From Clostridiales bacterium (lineage in GTDB: Bacteria > Bacillota > Clostridia > Saccharofermentanales > DTU023): 64,000 nucleotides of DNA. Positions 28,629-37,961 of the stretch are shown piece by piece. The stretch's first letter is position 1. Every line of letters begins with the position of its first letter. A program made the position numbers and the translations under genes. The notes under the pieces are model-generated. The model made no database searches and was not told where the DNA came from. It was given only the letters and a program-made list of their open reading frames with translations. The DNA is taken from positions 13,621 to 77,620 of the forward strand of contig SFFI01000012.1 of the NCBI GenBank assembly GCA_004556925.1. Reading direction: 5' to 3'.

Positions 28629-28657
28629 ATTATAAGGCCGGCTATTCTTTGTGTAAA
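28629..28657 (-). promoter_or_regulatory. Promoter of the EF-G-like gene
   Basis: TTTACA (28657-28652), 17 bases, TATAAT (28634-28629) on the minus strand; predicted leader about 68 bases. The rest of the gap 28555-28894 holds the terminator of the lipoprotein gene's neighbour side and nothing else I can name. Confidence 0.75.
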
Positions 28658-28816
28658 GTTGAAAGTTTCTGGAGTTTACCAGAGATTAAATTGGGCAAGT
28701 TTTCTAAGCTCCCCCGGGGACATTGTGGCAGAAAGCCTGCAGTTTCCTTTTGATAAAAATGTGGACAATTAGGTCGGCTTTTTACCCACTTGCCCGCCTC
28801 TTAGATGGGTCCATAG

Positions 28817-28862
28817 AAAAGATGATGGCACGGGGCTAGGGGCTCACGTGCCATCATCTTTG
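28817..28862 (-). terminator. Terminator of the lipoprotein gene
   Basis: AAAGATGATGGCACG (28818-28832) and its exact complement (28847-28861) form a 15-base stem, followed by TTTTCTA on the minus strand. Confidence 0.88.
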
Positions 28863-28894
28863 GAAACTCACTGAGGATTTTAGACGCTCAGGTG

Positions 28895-29992
28895 TTATTC
28901 AGCATTTGCTTCGTCAACTGTCTTGCCTTCGACTACTAGGGTCAGGCTCTCGGGGTTACCAGAGAGCAGGACACGCTCAGCCGGGGGATCAAAAGAAACT
29001 GTATAGCCATTCACGCCATCAAAGACGGGTTGCTGGGGAACGGCCGGCGTGGGGTTGATGAAGTAATACATTACGATGGCAGACAGTTCAAGTACATCGT
29101 CATAAACGGGATCCTCGTTGTTGCCGCGGTCAAAGCTACCAGCATCAAAGTCAAAGGTGTAGGAATCCAGTTGGCCATATTCATTAAAGTGGTAGGTCAA
29201 TACAGTGTTGTATTGGTAGGCTACCTTGTTATAGGAGAGCGTTTCGGCTGTGGCGCCACCTTCCTGCATTCCCTCAACGCCCATGACCTGCCAACGGCTG
29301 GAGCCCCATTTAAGGCCATAGTCAGCTACATTCAGGGTATTGCGGAGATCAAGGCCGTCGTGGCGGGTCTTTTCAGCTTCCCAATCAGTGGGTGGCACAT
29401 TGGCTGCCGCAGCGTCTAGGCCTTGACTGTCTACCTGGGTGAAGAACTGCTCCAGAGCCTCCTTAAAGGGCTGAATCTCTGCCTTGGTTGTGTCATAAAT
29501 AGCAGGCAGATTGGTGGCATTTTTGTCTTCAATCTGCATGAGCATATGGCGGACCCGGTTGGCGCTGAGATATAACTTGTTATAGACTTCCTTAAAATGT
29601 TCAGGCGTTTGGTCCGGATCTACGGCCTCAATTTGCCCGGCTACCTCGAGCAGGGCTTTGCGGGTTTTGACATAGTCCGGATAGGAGTCTACATACTTGG
29701 CCGTTTTCATGATGTCATCCACGTAGCCCGGCATTTTCTCGCCAAAGTTTTCTAGACCCTTTTCCAGATTTGTCCACTTCTCCTTGGCATAAGCCAGGTA
29801 TTGGTGGTCAGCTTCTGTGAGGCCTTTGTTATCGCGGGAGAGTTCAACACCCTCTACCGTGGGAGCCATGGTTGGTACTTCCATACCCTTATCTGAGCCA
29901 CCCAGTCCCAATTTATCGCATCCAGAAAGGAGCAGGGACATGCTGACTAACATTACCAGGGCTAGGCTAAAGCCGCGTAGTTTTCTATTCAT
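28895..29992 (-). CDS. Lipoprotein of unknown function
   Basis: A 365-residue surface lipoprotein. The signal peptide is clear: MNRK start, hydrophobic core, lipobox LLSGC with acceptor Cys25. A Gly/Ser/Pro-rich linker follows. A mostly helical region then runs to about residue 215. The C-terminal part is beta-rich with Tyr/Phe/Asp-rich strands (YHFNEYGQLDSYTFDFDAG). I recognise no family and no catalytic motif. It stands alone with its own promoter (TATAAT near 30050) and terminator, so the context gives no role. Binding or scaffold function at the cell surface is the most that can be said. Confidence 0.85.
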   Translation of the reverse strand: MNRKLRGFSLALVMLVSMSLLLSGCDKLGLGGSDKGMEVPTMAPTVEGVELSRDNKGLTEADHQYLAYAKEKWTNLEKGLENFGEKMPGYVDDIMKTAKYVDSYPDYVKTRKALLEVAGQIEAVDPDQTPEHFKEVYNKLYLSANRVRHMLMQIEDKNATNLPAIYDTTKAEIQPFKEALEQFFTQVDSQGLDAAAANVPPTDWEAEKTRHDGLDLRNTLNVADYGLKWGSSRWQVMGVEGMQEGGATAETLSYNKVAYQYNTVLTYHFNEYGQLDSYTFDFDAGSFDRGNNEDPVYDDVLELSAIVMYYFINPTPAVPQQPVFDGVNGYTVSFDPPAERVLLSGNPESLTLVVEGKTVDEANAE

Positions 29993-30148
29993 TGTTTATC
30001 CTCCAATAGGGTCATGGACCAAGAAAATTTGTTAATATCCTATATTATAGTACATAAGCGTGCTAAGGGGTGGGGACTCGTCCCCCTGCCTTAACATAGG
30101 ATAAAGTATTAGCTAATAAAATAAAAGAGAAGTTTTTTTAAATTTTAC

Positions 30149-31210
30149 ATGAGAGTTCCTAAAGACTACCGACAAAGGTCACAAAGCTGGACCCTAAGCA
30201 GCCCCCTCTGCTGGGCAGGAAGAGAGCTAAAAAACCGCCTGCAGCTGGCTCCGATGGCAGGGCCAGGAGGCTTGGCTTTTCGCCGCATCTGTGAAGACTG
30301 GGGGGCTGGCTTAACCATTACGGAATTAGTCTCTGCCCGCGCCATCGTCTATGATCCAAGTTTTGACCATAATGCCCGCTACCTAGATATTTCCTCCCTC
30401 CAGGGACCCGCCACGATTCAGTTGTTTGCCTTCGATCCCCTGGACCTTAAAAAAGCCATCCCCCGGCTCTTGAACCACCCTCTGTATAGCCAAACCGCTT
30501 GCATTGATCTCAACATGGGCTGTCCTGTAAAGAAAGTCGTGAAAACCGGGGCTGGCTCCGCCCTGATGAAAACCCCTGACCTGGCCGCCCGCCTTGTAGA
30601 GGCTGCCGTGGAAACCGCCCTACCCTACGGCAAAGAAGTTACGGTAAAATTTCGGTCTGGCTGGGACCAGGACCACATCAATGCCCCATACTTTGCCCAG
30701 CGCCTAGAAGAGGCCGGGGCTTCGGCCCTAGCCTTGCACGCTCGCACGCGCGAACAAATGTACAGCGGTCAAGCGGACTGGAACATCATTGGAGAAACCG
30801 CCTGCAAGGTCCGAATACCCCTAGCAGCCAATGGCGATATCCAGTCCTGGGATGACTGTCACAAGCTCCTTGATACCTATGGAGCAGATGCCTGCATGAT
30901 AGGCCGCGCAGCCCTTGGCCGCCCTTGGATCTTCGCAGAGATTCTTGCAGCTGACCAAAAACGACCCTTTCAGCCGCCGGAAGGCCAGGCTTGGGCAGAC
31001 CATATTTTCCGCCACTACCAGCTCTCCGCCCAGGCCCTAGGCCCAGAACTTGCCATGAGAGAGTTCCGCACAAGCTTGAGCTATTACTTTAAGGGCCTCC
31101 GCGGTGCAGCCGGCTTTCGCCGGTCCCTTTCTAGCCTCACAAGCCAGCAAGACTTGGAAGCCTTGCTGGCAGAGGTCGTTCATGCCAATCGGTCGGAACA
31201 GGACGGTTAG
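30149..31210 (+). CDS. tRNA-dihydrouridine synthase
   Basis: A 353-residue flavoenzyme that reduces uridine to dihydrouridine in tRNA D-loops. It has the FMN TIM-barrel start RLQLAPMAGPG, the catalytic cysteine in DLNMGCPVKKVVKTGAGSAL (Cys125), the FMN/phosphate segments VTVKFRSGWD and ALHARTREQMYSGQADW, and the late barrel motif AANGDIQS..DACMIGRAALGRPWIF. The first 28 residues are not conserved and the ATG at 30149 has a weak ribosome site, so the true start could be somewhat later. Its last four bases overlap the end of the convergent flavodiiron gene. Confidence 0.92.
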   Translation: MRVPKDYRQRSQSWTLSSPLCWAGRELKNRLQLAPMAGPGGLAFRRICEDWGAGLTITELVSARAIVYDPSFDHNARYLDISSLQGPATIQLFAFDPLDLKKAIPRLLNHPLYSQTACIDLNMGCPVKKVVKTGAGSALMKTPDLAARLVEAAVETALPYGKEVTVKFRSGWDQDHINAPYFAQRLEEAGASALALHARTREQMYSGQADWNIIGETACKVRIPLAANGDIQSWDDCHKLLDTYGADACMIGRAALGRPWIFAEILAADQKRPFQPPEGQAWADHIFRHYQLSAQALGPELAMREFRTSLSYYFKGLRGAAGFRRSLSSLTSQQDLEALLAEVVHANRSEQDG

Positions 31211-32427
31211 GCTTCGGCCTGCATATCTTGGGCAATAGCTAAAGCCAGGGCCTGGGCAAGCTCGCGATCAGCCTGTTTAGGACTCGACTTGATGGTGAAG
31301 CTTTCCCCAACCGCCTTCAAATGCTTGCCCTTAGCAAGAATCTCCTCCGCAATTTTTACGCCGCGGCCACCCCAGGACATGTTGCCAACCACACTATAGG
31401 CATGGTTATCCCAGTTCAGCATCATGAGTTCTCGCAAGAGGGCATCCATGGGGGGATAAAGCTCCGTATTATAGTTGTTACAGATAAATACGGCATGCGA
31501 AAAACGGAAGAGGTCTGCAATGATGACCGAAATATCAGTTTTAGACACATCATAAGCCCGGATGTTACCAGCTTCCTGGTTTGCCAGATAGGCAGCCAAT
31601 GTATCTGCTAGGTCTGCGGATTGGTTGTAGAGAGAACCGTAAACAATCACCGTGCCTTCATCCTCAGCAGCATAGCGGGACCAGCGATCATATTTTTCAA
31701 GAATATGTGCAATGGACTCAGACGTGCGGAAGACCAAACCGTGGACGGGACAGATCCGTTTGATTTCTAAGCTACTGATTTTCTGCAAGGCAGCCTGTAC
31801 TGCAGCGCCTTGACGACCAACAATATTGCAGTAGTAACGCCGATTTTCATATAGCCACTCCCGATCATAATCGCACTGGTCTGCGTAGATATAACCTGCT
31901 GGAGCTCCAAAAGAGCCAAAGGCATCCGCAGAGAACAGGGTACCCGTGGTCTCTTCAAAGGAAAAAAACACTTCAGGCCAGTGTACATTGGCGGCCTTGA
32001 TAAAGGAAAAGCGATGTTTGCCTGTATCAAGTGTAGTCGTCTCATCCAGGAGGACCAGGCGGTCTTCTCCGTAGCTGATTTGCGGGTGAAACTGCTGGAG
32101 GATCTTATAGCCCAGGGCAGAAACATAGAGCTGGCAATGAGGGTATTTTTCCATAAGCTGGACAATCGTCGCGCAATGGTCCGGTTCGGCATGGTGGCAG
32201 ACCAGGACATCTAAATCCCTTCCCTGTAGGAGGTCCTCCACACCAGCTATAAAGCCCTCAGCTACGGCGTGGTCAATAGAGTCCAATACGACTGTTTTTT
32301 CATCATCTAAAAAATAGGAATTATAGGAAACCCCGCCAGGGAGGGTGAACATGTTCTCAAATTTTGCTAAGCGACGGTCAATACCACATAGCATATAGAA
32401 GTGTTGATCAAGTTTATGGGGAATCAT
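31207..32427 (-). CDS. Flavodiiron protein (A-type flavoprotein, FprA-like)
   Basis: A 406-residue two-domain enzyme. The N-terminal metallo-beta-lactamase-like domain binds a non-heme diiron centre; ligands HAEPDH (His79, Glu81, Asp83, His84) are visible, with a later GH-type histidine in PVHGL. The C-terminal flavodoxin domain binds FMN (VYGSLYNQSADLADTLA). Members reduce oxygen to water or NO to nitrous oxide, protecting anaerobes. No rubredoxin domain is fused and none is adjacent, so the electron donor is unknown. It is a single gene with a strong convergent neighbour. Confidence 0.94.
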   Translation of the reverse strand: MIPHKLDQHFYMLCGIDRRLAKFENMFTLPGGVSYNSYFLDDEKTVVLDSIDHAVAEGFIAGVEDLLQGRDLDVLVCHHAEPDHCATIVQLMEKYPHCQLYVSALGYKILQQFHPQISYGEDRLVLLDETTTLDTGKHRFSFIKAANVHWPEVFFSFEETTGTLFSADAFGSFGAPAGYIYADQCDYDREWLYENRRYYCNIVGRQGAAVQAALQKISSLEIKRICPVHGLVFRTSESIAHILEKYDRWSRYAAEDEGTVIVYGSLYNQSADLADTLAAYLANQEAGNIRAYDVSKTDISVIIADLFRFSHAVFICNNYNTELYPPMDALLRELMMLNWDNHAYSVVGNMSWGGRGVKIAEEILAKGKHLKAVGESFTIKSSPKQADRELAQALALAIAQDMQAEA

Positions 32428-32528
32428 TGTAGTTACCTCGCTGTATCAAGAATAGCTGTGGAGAAAAAAGCAGGCAAAAGGACCCCAATTGCCAATTATA
32501 AGGGTCTTCACAGCATTTAGAGTATAAC

Positions 32529-32556
32529 AAAATAGCCCCCAGCTGGGGGCTATTTT
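32529..32556. terminator. Terminator downstream of tuf
   Basis: AAAATAGCCCCC-AGCT-GGGGGCTATTTT is a perfect 12-base stem with a 4-base loop, 22 bases past the tuf stop. T residues flank both sides. Confidence 0.92.
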
Positions 32557-32577
32557 AAGCATTAACTCAGGCCTTAA

Positions 32578-33777
32578 TTATTCGACGATATCGGAAACAG
32601 TACCGGAACCGACGGTCTTACCACCTTCACGGATAGCGAACTTCAGACCCTTTTCCATAGCGACTGGGGTAATCAGTTCAACATTAATGGTGACGTGGTC
32701 GCCAGGCATGCACATTTCAATGCCTTCAGGCAGGTGGGCAACACCGGTAACGTCAGTTGTACGGAAGTAGAACTGAGGACGGTAACCGGTAAAGAAGGGG
32801 CTGTGACGGCCACCCTCGTCTTTGGTCAGAACGTAGATCTGAGCAGAGAACTTGGTGTGGGGGTGTACAGAGCCAGGCTTAGCAATAACTTGGCCGCGCT
32901 CAATATCGGTACGGTTAACACCACGGAGGAGCAGACCAACGTTATCGCCAGCTTCGCCTTCGTCCATCATCTTATGGAACATTTCGATACCGGTAACAAC
33001 AGTCTTAAGAGGCTCATCCTGCAGGCCAACAACCTCAACAGGCTCGTTCATGTGGATGGTACCACGCTCTACACGACCGGTAGCAACGGTGCCACGGCCA
33101 GAGATGGTGAATACGTCTTCGACAGGGAGCAGGAAGGGCTGGTCCACAGGGCGGGCAGGCGTGGGGATAAAGCTATCAACTGCCTCCATGAGGTCATTGA
33201 TGGGCTTGTAAACGTCAGCCTGGGGGTCGGTTTCCGTGGACTCCAGAGCCTGGAGAGCAGAGCCAACGATGATTGGGGTATCGTCGCCGGGGAAGTCGTA
33301 CTCATTGAGGAGTTCGCGAACTTCCATCTCGGTCAGTTCGATCAGTTCGGGGTCAGATTGGTCAGCCTTGTTCAGGAAGACTACGATGGCAGGAACACCA
33401 ACCTGGCGGGCGAGCAGGATGTGCTCACGCGTCTGAGGCATGGGGCCGTCTGCTGCAGATACTACGAGGATAGCACCGTCCATCTGAGCAGCACCGGTGA
33501 TCATGTTCTTAATATAGTCGGCGTGCCCCGGGCAGTCTACGTGGGCGTAGTGGCGGTTATCAGTCTCGTACTCAACGTGAGAAGAGTTGATGGTGATACC
33601 ACGTTCTCTTTCTTCTGGTGCCTTGTCGATATTGGCATAATCCGTGAAGCTGGCTTCACCCCTAAGGGAGAGAACCTTGGTGATTGCAGCGGTAAGAGTG
33701 GTTTTACCGTGGTCAACGTGACCGATAGTACCCACGTTTACGTGGGGTTTGTTTCTTTCAAATTTGGCTTTGCCCAT
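32578..33777 (-). CDS. tuf: Elongation factor Tu
   Basis: A 399-residue EF-Tu that delivers aminoacyl-tRNA to the ribosome. Motifs GHVDHGKTT, the switch [14 protein letters not shown] with catalytic His, and NKADQ are all intact. It ends GTVSDIVE. It is the last gene of the str operon, separated from fusA by about 146 bases that contain a 12-base-pair hairpin and a probable second promoter, which would allow the extra tuf expression usual in bacteria. Confidence 0.99.
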   Translation of the reverse strand: MGKAKFERNKPHVNVGTIGHVDHGKTTLTAAITKVLSLRGEASFTDYANIDKAPEERERGITINSSHVEYETDNRHYAHVDCPGHADYIKNMITGAAQMDGAILVVSAADGPMPQTREHILLARQVGVPAIVVFLNKADQSDPELIELTEMEVRELLNEYDFPGDDTPIIVGSALQALESTETDPQADVYKPINDLMEAVDSFIPTPARPVDQPFLLPVEDVFTISGRGTVATGRVERGTIHMNEPVEVVGLQDEPLKTVVTGIEMFHKMMDEGEAGDNVGLLLRGVNRTDIERGQVIAKPGSVHPHTKFSAQIYVLTKDEGGRHSPFFTGYRPQFYFRTTDVTGVAHLPEGIEMCMPGDHVTINVELITPVAMEKGLKFAIREGGKTVGSGTVSDIVE

Positions 33778-33844
33778 TGAGAACTTCCTCCTTATGTACA
33801 GTTATAACTGAAATCTAAATTGGCAATATCCTGTCACTTTATCT

Positions 33845-33872
33845 ATTTTACACATCTAGAGATATTTAGCAA
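33845..33872 (-). promoter_or_regulatory. Probable internal promoter for tuf
   Basis: TTGCTA (33872-33867), 16 bases, TAAAAT (33850-33845) on the minus strand. Leader of about 60 bases with AAGGAGG before the ATG. Confidence 0.55.
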
Positions 33873-33882
33873 TTATCTCCTG

Positions 33883-33916
33883 GCAAACCGCCGTGTAACA
33901 GGCAACGGCGGTTTGC
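33883..33916 (-). other. Strong hairpin between fusA and tuf
   Basis: GCAAACCGCCGT and ACGGCGGTTTGC form a perfect 12-base stem with a 10-base loop, 7 bases after the fusA stop. There is no U-tract, so it is likely a processing or stability element that protects the upstream str mRNA. Confidence 0.7.
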
Positions 33917-33923
33917 AAAATGC

Positions 33924-35990
33924 TTATTGAGTGATTTCTTCGAGTTTGCTCTTGGGAACGGGTTCGAAGTGGTCAGTCTGCATGACGAAGGTACCGCGGC
34001 CCTGGGTGCTGGACCTCAGGCTGGTCGCGTAACCAAACATCTCAGAAAGAGGTACGTAGGCATGAATGTTCATGGCGTTGGATCTGGCTTCCGTGCCGGT
34101 GATTTGGCCCCGGCGGGAGCTGATATCGCCCATAACATCGCCTAAGTATTCCTCAGGCACCACGACGTCAACCTTCATAACGGGCTCAAGAAGCACAGGA
34201 GAACCCAGTCTCATAGCTTCCTTGAAGCCCATGGATCCTGCAATCTTGAAGGCCATTTCTGAGGAGTCAACCTCGTGGTAGGAACCATCCACCAGGGTCA
34301 CCCGGACATCTACGACAGGATAACCTGCGATGGTACCAGACTTCATCGCTTCTTCGACACCTGCTTGTACGGCAGGGATATATTCCTTAGGAATGACCCC
34401 ACCCACAATCTTGTCCACAAACTCAAAGCCTGCACCGGACTCCAAGGGTTCAACTTCCAAGACACAATCACCGTACTGGCCATGGCCGCCCGATTGACGG
34501 ACGAAGCGGCCTTGGGCACGTGCAGGCTTGGTAATGGTTTCCTTGAAGGCTACACGAGGCTTACCTACGTTAGCTTCGACGCGGAACTCGCGGAAGAGGC
34601 GGTCCACAATGACTTCCAAGTGGAGCTCACCCATCCCTGAAATCAGGGTTTGGCCGGTTTCCGTGTCCGTATAGGTACGGAAAGTAGGATCTTCTTCTGC
34701 TAGCTTAAGCAGGGCAACCGTCATCTTCTCTTGAGAGGCCTTGGACTTAGGCTCAATAGCGACGGAGATAACCGGCTCTGGGAATTCCATAGACTCCAAA
34801 ATGATCGGGCTTTCTTCCGTACACAAGCTGTCACCAGTACCGGTGTCCTTGAGCCCAACTGCCGCTACGATATCACCGGCATAGACCTTATCAATATCTT
34901 CGCGGTGGTTAGCGTGCATCAAGAGTAGGCGGCCGATCCGCTCACGCTTGCCTTTACTCGTGTTGTAGACGTAAGAACCAGCCTCTAGGGTACCGGAGTA
35001 AACCCGGAAGAAGCACAGCTTACCCACGTAGGGGTCCGTCATGATCTTGAAAGCCAAGGCGGAGAAGGGTTCTTCGTCCGAAGCGTGGCGCTTCTCTTCT
35101 TCTTCCGTATCAGGGTTGACACCCTTAATGGCCTCAATATCCAGAGGTGAAGGCATGTAATCTACAATGGCATCCAAGAGCATTTGTACGCCCTTGTTGC
35201 GGTAAGAAGATCCGCAGGTTACAGGAACAATTTCATTGGTAACCGTAGCCTTACGCAGGGCCTTACGCAGCTCTTGCTCCGTAATTTCCTCCTCGGCCAG
35301 ATACTTATCGGATAGTTCTTCATCCGTCTCGCAAATAGCTTCGATTAAATCCTCGTGCCATTTTTGAGCAATTTCCTGCAAGTCCTCAGGTATCTCTTCG
35401 ACAACAAAGGTTTTGCCCTGGTCGTCGGCCTCATAGAGTTCAGCCTTCATGGTCATGAGATCAATGATGCCCCGGAAGTTGTCCTCTTTGCCGATAGGCA
35501 GTTGAATGGGAACAGCATTCGCGCCTAAGCGCTCCTTCATCATGTCTACGACGTTAAAGAAATTAGCGCCCAAGACGTCCATCTTATTGACATAGGCCAT
35601 GCGGGGAACCTTGTAGGTATCCGCTTGGCGCCAAACCGTTTCAGTTTGAGGCTCTACGCCACTCTTGGCATCTAGGACGGTAACAGCACCGTCAAGCACA
35701 CGCAGAGAACGTTCAACCTCAACAGTAAAGTCAACGTGTCCCGGTGTGTCAATGATGTTAATGCGGCAATGTCTCCACTGGGCAGTGGTCGCGGCGGATT
35801 GAATCGTAATTCCCCGCTCTTGTTCCTGCTCCATGAAGTCCATGGTGGCAGCGCCCTCATGGGTCTCACCCAGACGATGGATTTTGCCTGTATAGTACAA
35901 GATCCGTTCTGTAGTGGTGGTCTTACCAGCATCAATATGGGCCATGATGCCAATATTTCTCGTATCTTTAATTGAGAATTGTCTGGCCAT
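33924..35990 (-). CDS. fusA: Elongation factor G
   Basis: The 688-residue translocase GTPase. The start is the ATG at 35990, 10 bases after AAGGAG; an upstream TTG (35999) sits too close to that site. P-loop [34 protein letters not shown] and NKMD are canonical, as is the C-terminal domain. It follows rpsG directly in the str operon. Compared with the EF-G-like protein at 26-28 kb, this is the housekeeping copy. Confidence 0.99.
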   Translation of the reverse strand: MARQFSIKDTRNIGIMAHIDAGKTTTTERILYYTGKIHRLGETHEGAATMDFMEQEQERGITIQSAATTAQWRHCRINIIDTPGHVDFTVEVERSLRVLDGAVTVLDAKSGVEPQTETVWRQADTYKVPRMAYVNKMDVLGANFFNVVDMMKERLGANAVPIQLPIGKEDNFRGIIDLMTMKAELYEADDQGKTFVVEEIPEDLQEIAQKWHEDLIEAICETDEELSDKYLAEEEITEQELRKALRKATVTNEIVPVTCGSSYRNKGVQMLLDAIVDYMPSPLDIEAIKGVNPDTEEEEKRHASDEEPFSALAFKIMTDPYVGKLCFFRVYSGTLEAGSYVYNTSKGKRERIGRLLLMHANHREDIDKVYAGDIVAAVGLKDTGTGDSLCTEESPIILESMEFPEPVISVAIEPKSKASQEKMTVALLKLAEEDPTFRTYTDTETGQTLISGMGELHLEVIVDRLFREFRVEANVGKPRVAFKETITKPARAQGRFVRQSGGHGQYGDCVLEVEPLESGAGFEFVDKIVGGVIPKEYIPAVQAGVEEAMKSGTIAGYPVVDVRVTLVDGSYHEVDSSEMAFKIAGSMGFKEAMRLGSPVLLEPVMKVDVVVPEEYLGDVMGDISSRRGQITGTEARSNAMNIHAYVPLSEMFGYATSLRSSTQGRGTFVMQTDHFEPVPKSKLEEITQ

Positions 35991-36025
35991 GTGGCTCAAA
36001 CTCCTTTCTCCGGTGAAAAGCCGGA

Positions 36026-36496
36026 CTACCAGCGATAATGGGCAAAGGCACGGTTGGCCTCAGCTGCCCTGTGCATTTCTTCCTTGCGTCTGTAGGCTGC
36101 ACCCTGGCCGTTAACAGCATCCATAATTTCCGCCGCGAGGCGTTCTTTCATGGTGCGTTCGTTCCGATCACGCGCAGCAGTAACAATCCAGCGCAAGGCT
36201 AAGGTTTGCCTTCTCTCGGGTCTGACTTCGATAGGGACCTGGTAGTTAGAACCACCAACCCGGCGAGCCTTAACTTCGAGGACAGGCATGACATTTTCTA
36301 GTGCTTTGTTAAAAGTCTCAATACCTTCTTCACCAGTTTTATCCTTGATGATGTCGAAGGAACAATAAACAATTCTTTGAGCGAGACCCTTCTTACCGTC
36401 CAGCATGACCGTATTGATCAGCTTGGCGACCTTGAGGTCGTGGTAAACGGGGTCAGGTAAGATTTCTCTTTTGGGGACATGACCTTTTCTAGGCAT
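36026..36496 (-). CDS. rpsG: 30S ribosomal protein S7
   Basis: 156 residues, the standard length. Family stretches [27 protein letters not shown] and [13 protein letters not shown] are present. S7 nucleates assembly of the 30S head and in many bacteria represses its own operon. The 151-base rpsL-rpsG gap contains possible stems (CACGT..ACGTG and GCCCTTT..AAAGAGGGC), where such control could act. Confidence 0.99.
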   Translation of the reverse strand: MPRKGHVPKREILPDPVYHDLKVAKLINTVMLDGKKGLAQRIVYCSFDIIKDKTGEEGIETFNKALENVMPVLEVKARRVGGSNYQVPIEVRPERRQTLALRWIVTAARDRNERTMKERLAAEIMDAVNGQGAAYRRKEEMHRAAEANRAFAHYRW

Positions 36497-36647
36497 CTTG
36501 CTTCCCTCCTTTCATGATTATGCGGATTATCCGAAATCATAGGTACTCACGTGTTATTACGTGTGTGCCAATCACCATGTCGCCCTTTGACCTATATGTA
36601 AAAGAGGGCAGATGATTGTGAAAACACGTCAACACAACTGCCGAAGC

Positions 36648-37067
36648 TTACTTCGCAGACTTGGGTCGTTTGGTACCGTATTTGGACCGGCCTTGGGCAC
36701 GGTTGTTGACTCCGGCAGCATCCAGGGTTCCCCGTACGACGTGGTAACGTACACCAGGGAGGTCTTTAACCCTACCACCACGCACTAAGACGACGCTGTG
36801 CTCCTGGAGGTTGTGACCAATGCCAGGGATATAAGCGGATACTTCTTGCTGGTTGGTGAGGCGGACACGGGCCACTTTACGCAGGGCAGAGTTAGGTTTT
36901 TTCGGGGTACTTGTTTTGACCACGGTGCAAACTCCGCGCTTCTGGGGGGAATTGTAGTGAGAATAGTTGTTCTTAATCGTATTCATCCCTACGCCCAGGG
37001 CTGGTGCCTTAGACTTTTCCTTTTTGCTCTGACGACCTTGTTTAACCAGTTGGTTGAATGTAGGCAT
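36648..37067 (-). CDS. rpsL: 30S ribosomal protein S12
   Basis: 139 residues, first gene of the str operon. Conserved decoding-centre loops [11 protein letters not shown] and [17 protein letters not shown] carry the Lys residues (Lys43 and Lys88 in E. coli numbering) found in streptomycin-sensitive strains. The stretch [20 protein letters not shown] near the N-terminus is a lineage-type extension. A good AAAGGAG site precedes the ATG. Confidence 0.99.
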   Translation of the reverse strand: MPTFNQLVKQGRQSKKEKSKAPALGVGMNTIKNNYSHYNSPQKRGVCTVVKTSTPKKPNSALRKVARVRLTNQQEVSAYIPGIGHNLQEHSVVLVRGGRVKDLPGVRYHVVRGTLDAAGVNNRAQGRSKYGTKRPKSAK

Positions 37068-37098
37068 CTGACATCTCCTTTCTTAAAATTTTTGTCCA

Positions 37099-37121
37099 TA
37101 AAAAAGCCCCTGACGGGCTTT
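37099..37121 (-). promoter_or_regulatory. Terminator-like hairpin at the 5' end of the str operon mRNA
   Basis: On the minus strand AAAGCCC-GTCAG-GGGCTTT runs directly into a T-tract (TTTTTTAT including stem bases). It lies downstream of the predicted start near 37123 and upstream of the rpsL ribosome site, so the nascent RNA would begin with a terminator hairpin. Possible attenuator or 5' stabilising stem. Confidence 0.6.
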
Positions 37122-37129
37122 GACGACTT

Positions 37130-37159
37130 ATTCTAACAAAATTAACCTGTTCTTGTAAA
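37130..37159 (-). promoter_or_regulatory. str operon promoter
   Basis: TTTACA (37159-37154), 18 bases, TAGAAT (37135-37130) on the minus strand, upstream of rpsL and downstream of the sortase-operon terminator. Confidence 0.7.
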
Positions 37160-37184
37160 CGTAATATGCCCTAGCAAGTGCATG

Positions 37185-37226
37185 AAAAACCGGGAAAATA
37201 GAGACTCTTATTCTCTTTTTTCCCCG
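37185..37226 (-). terminator. Terminator of the pilus operon
   Basis: CGGGGAAAA..AGAG and CTCT..TTTTCCCG arms pair with small interruptions and are followed on the minus strand by TTTTTC, about 28 bases after the last sortase stop. Confidence 0.75.
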
Positions 37227-37253
37227 AAACTCATCTTGAACTTCTAACAATTA

Positions 37254-37949
37254 CTAATTATGGGAGGGGATGACAGCTAGATAGCCATCTTCTACAAAGC
37301 GATAGGCATAGCGCGCCAAACCATTGTAGGCACAAGTAAAGAGGGTAAGATCCCAGCCATCTTTGAAAACCATATTTTCTACGTCTGTGGGTTGGAGGTA
37401 TTCTTGTTCCTGGAAGCGATAAGTAAAGGTATTGCCAGCACAATCAATAAAGCGGGCCGTATCCCCTTCTTCCAGTTCCGTTAGGCCCCCAAATTGGAAG
37501 GGATAGTCATGAGAGCAAAAAACCGCATCTTTACGGTAAATAGATCCATGATAATAGCAGGGGAAACGCTTCAATTTATCATAGTCCCAAGTGGACAAGA
37601 TGGGCAGGACTAGGCCGGTCCGGGGAACTTCTAGAACGCCAATGATTTCCTCTCCCTCCACTTGAGCCACGGGCATAGGCCAGTCGGGATCTGGCCGCTG
37701 ACCGCTAGGAGTTGTTTCTCCTTGATGTATGGCCTCCTGGATCTGGGGAGGCAGGGCGTGAATGGCTGCAGCCGTAGCTTGCTCCGCCTGATGGGCCTGC
37801 CAAATATTGTAGAGGCTTAGGCCAGACGCCAGTAACAGGAAAACAAAGGCCAGGACAAAAAACCAAAAACCAGGTCGACGACGCCTAGCACGAGGGACAG
37901 GCGCTGGTGAAGCGCTATTATCTGTAGGGAACTCTTGCTTGTGTAACAC
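37254..37949 (-). CDS. Second sortase of the pilus locus (class B/D-like)
   Basis: A 231-residue membrane-anchored transpeptidase. A basic N-terminus and one transmembrane helix (about 27-48) precede the sortase barrel. Catalytic residues are His147 (CSHDY), Cys206 (TLFTCAYNG) and an Arg at 213 or 217. There is a single N-terminal anchor and no C-terminal helix, unlike the class C enzyme upstream, so it may attach the finished pilus or its base to peptidoglycan. The start is GTG, with only a weak ribosome site (GGTGAT); coupling to the signal peptidase gene 12 bases upstream is likely. Exact class cannot be settled by eye. Confidence 0.85.
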   Translation of the reverse strand: MLHKQEFPTDNSASPAPVPRARRRRPGFWFFVLAFVFLLLASGLSLYNIWQAHQAEQATAAAIHALPPQIQEAIHQGETTPSGQRPDPDWPMPVAQVEGEEIIGVLEVPRTGLVLPILSTWDYDKLKRFPCYYHGSIYRKDAVFCSHDYPFQFGGLTELEEGDTARFIDCAGNTFTYRFQEQEYLQPTDVENMVFKDGWDLTLFTCAYNGLARYAYRFVEDGYLAVIPSHN

Positions 37950-37961
37950 GGGATCACCGGC

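Noticed and set aside
32695..33780. Long plus-strand open frame of 361 codons opposite tuf
   Set aside because: It is the mirror of a highly biased, strongly expressed gene; it has no ribosome site and no recognisable protein features.
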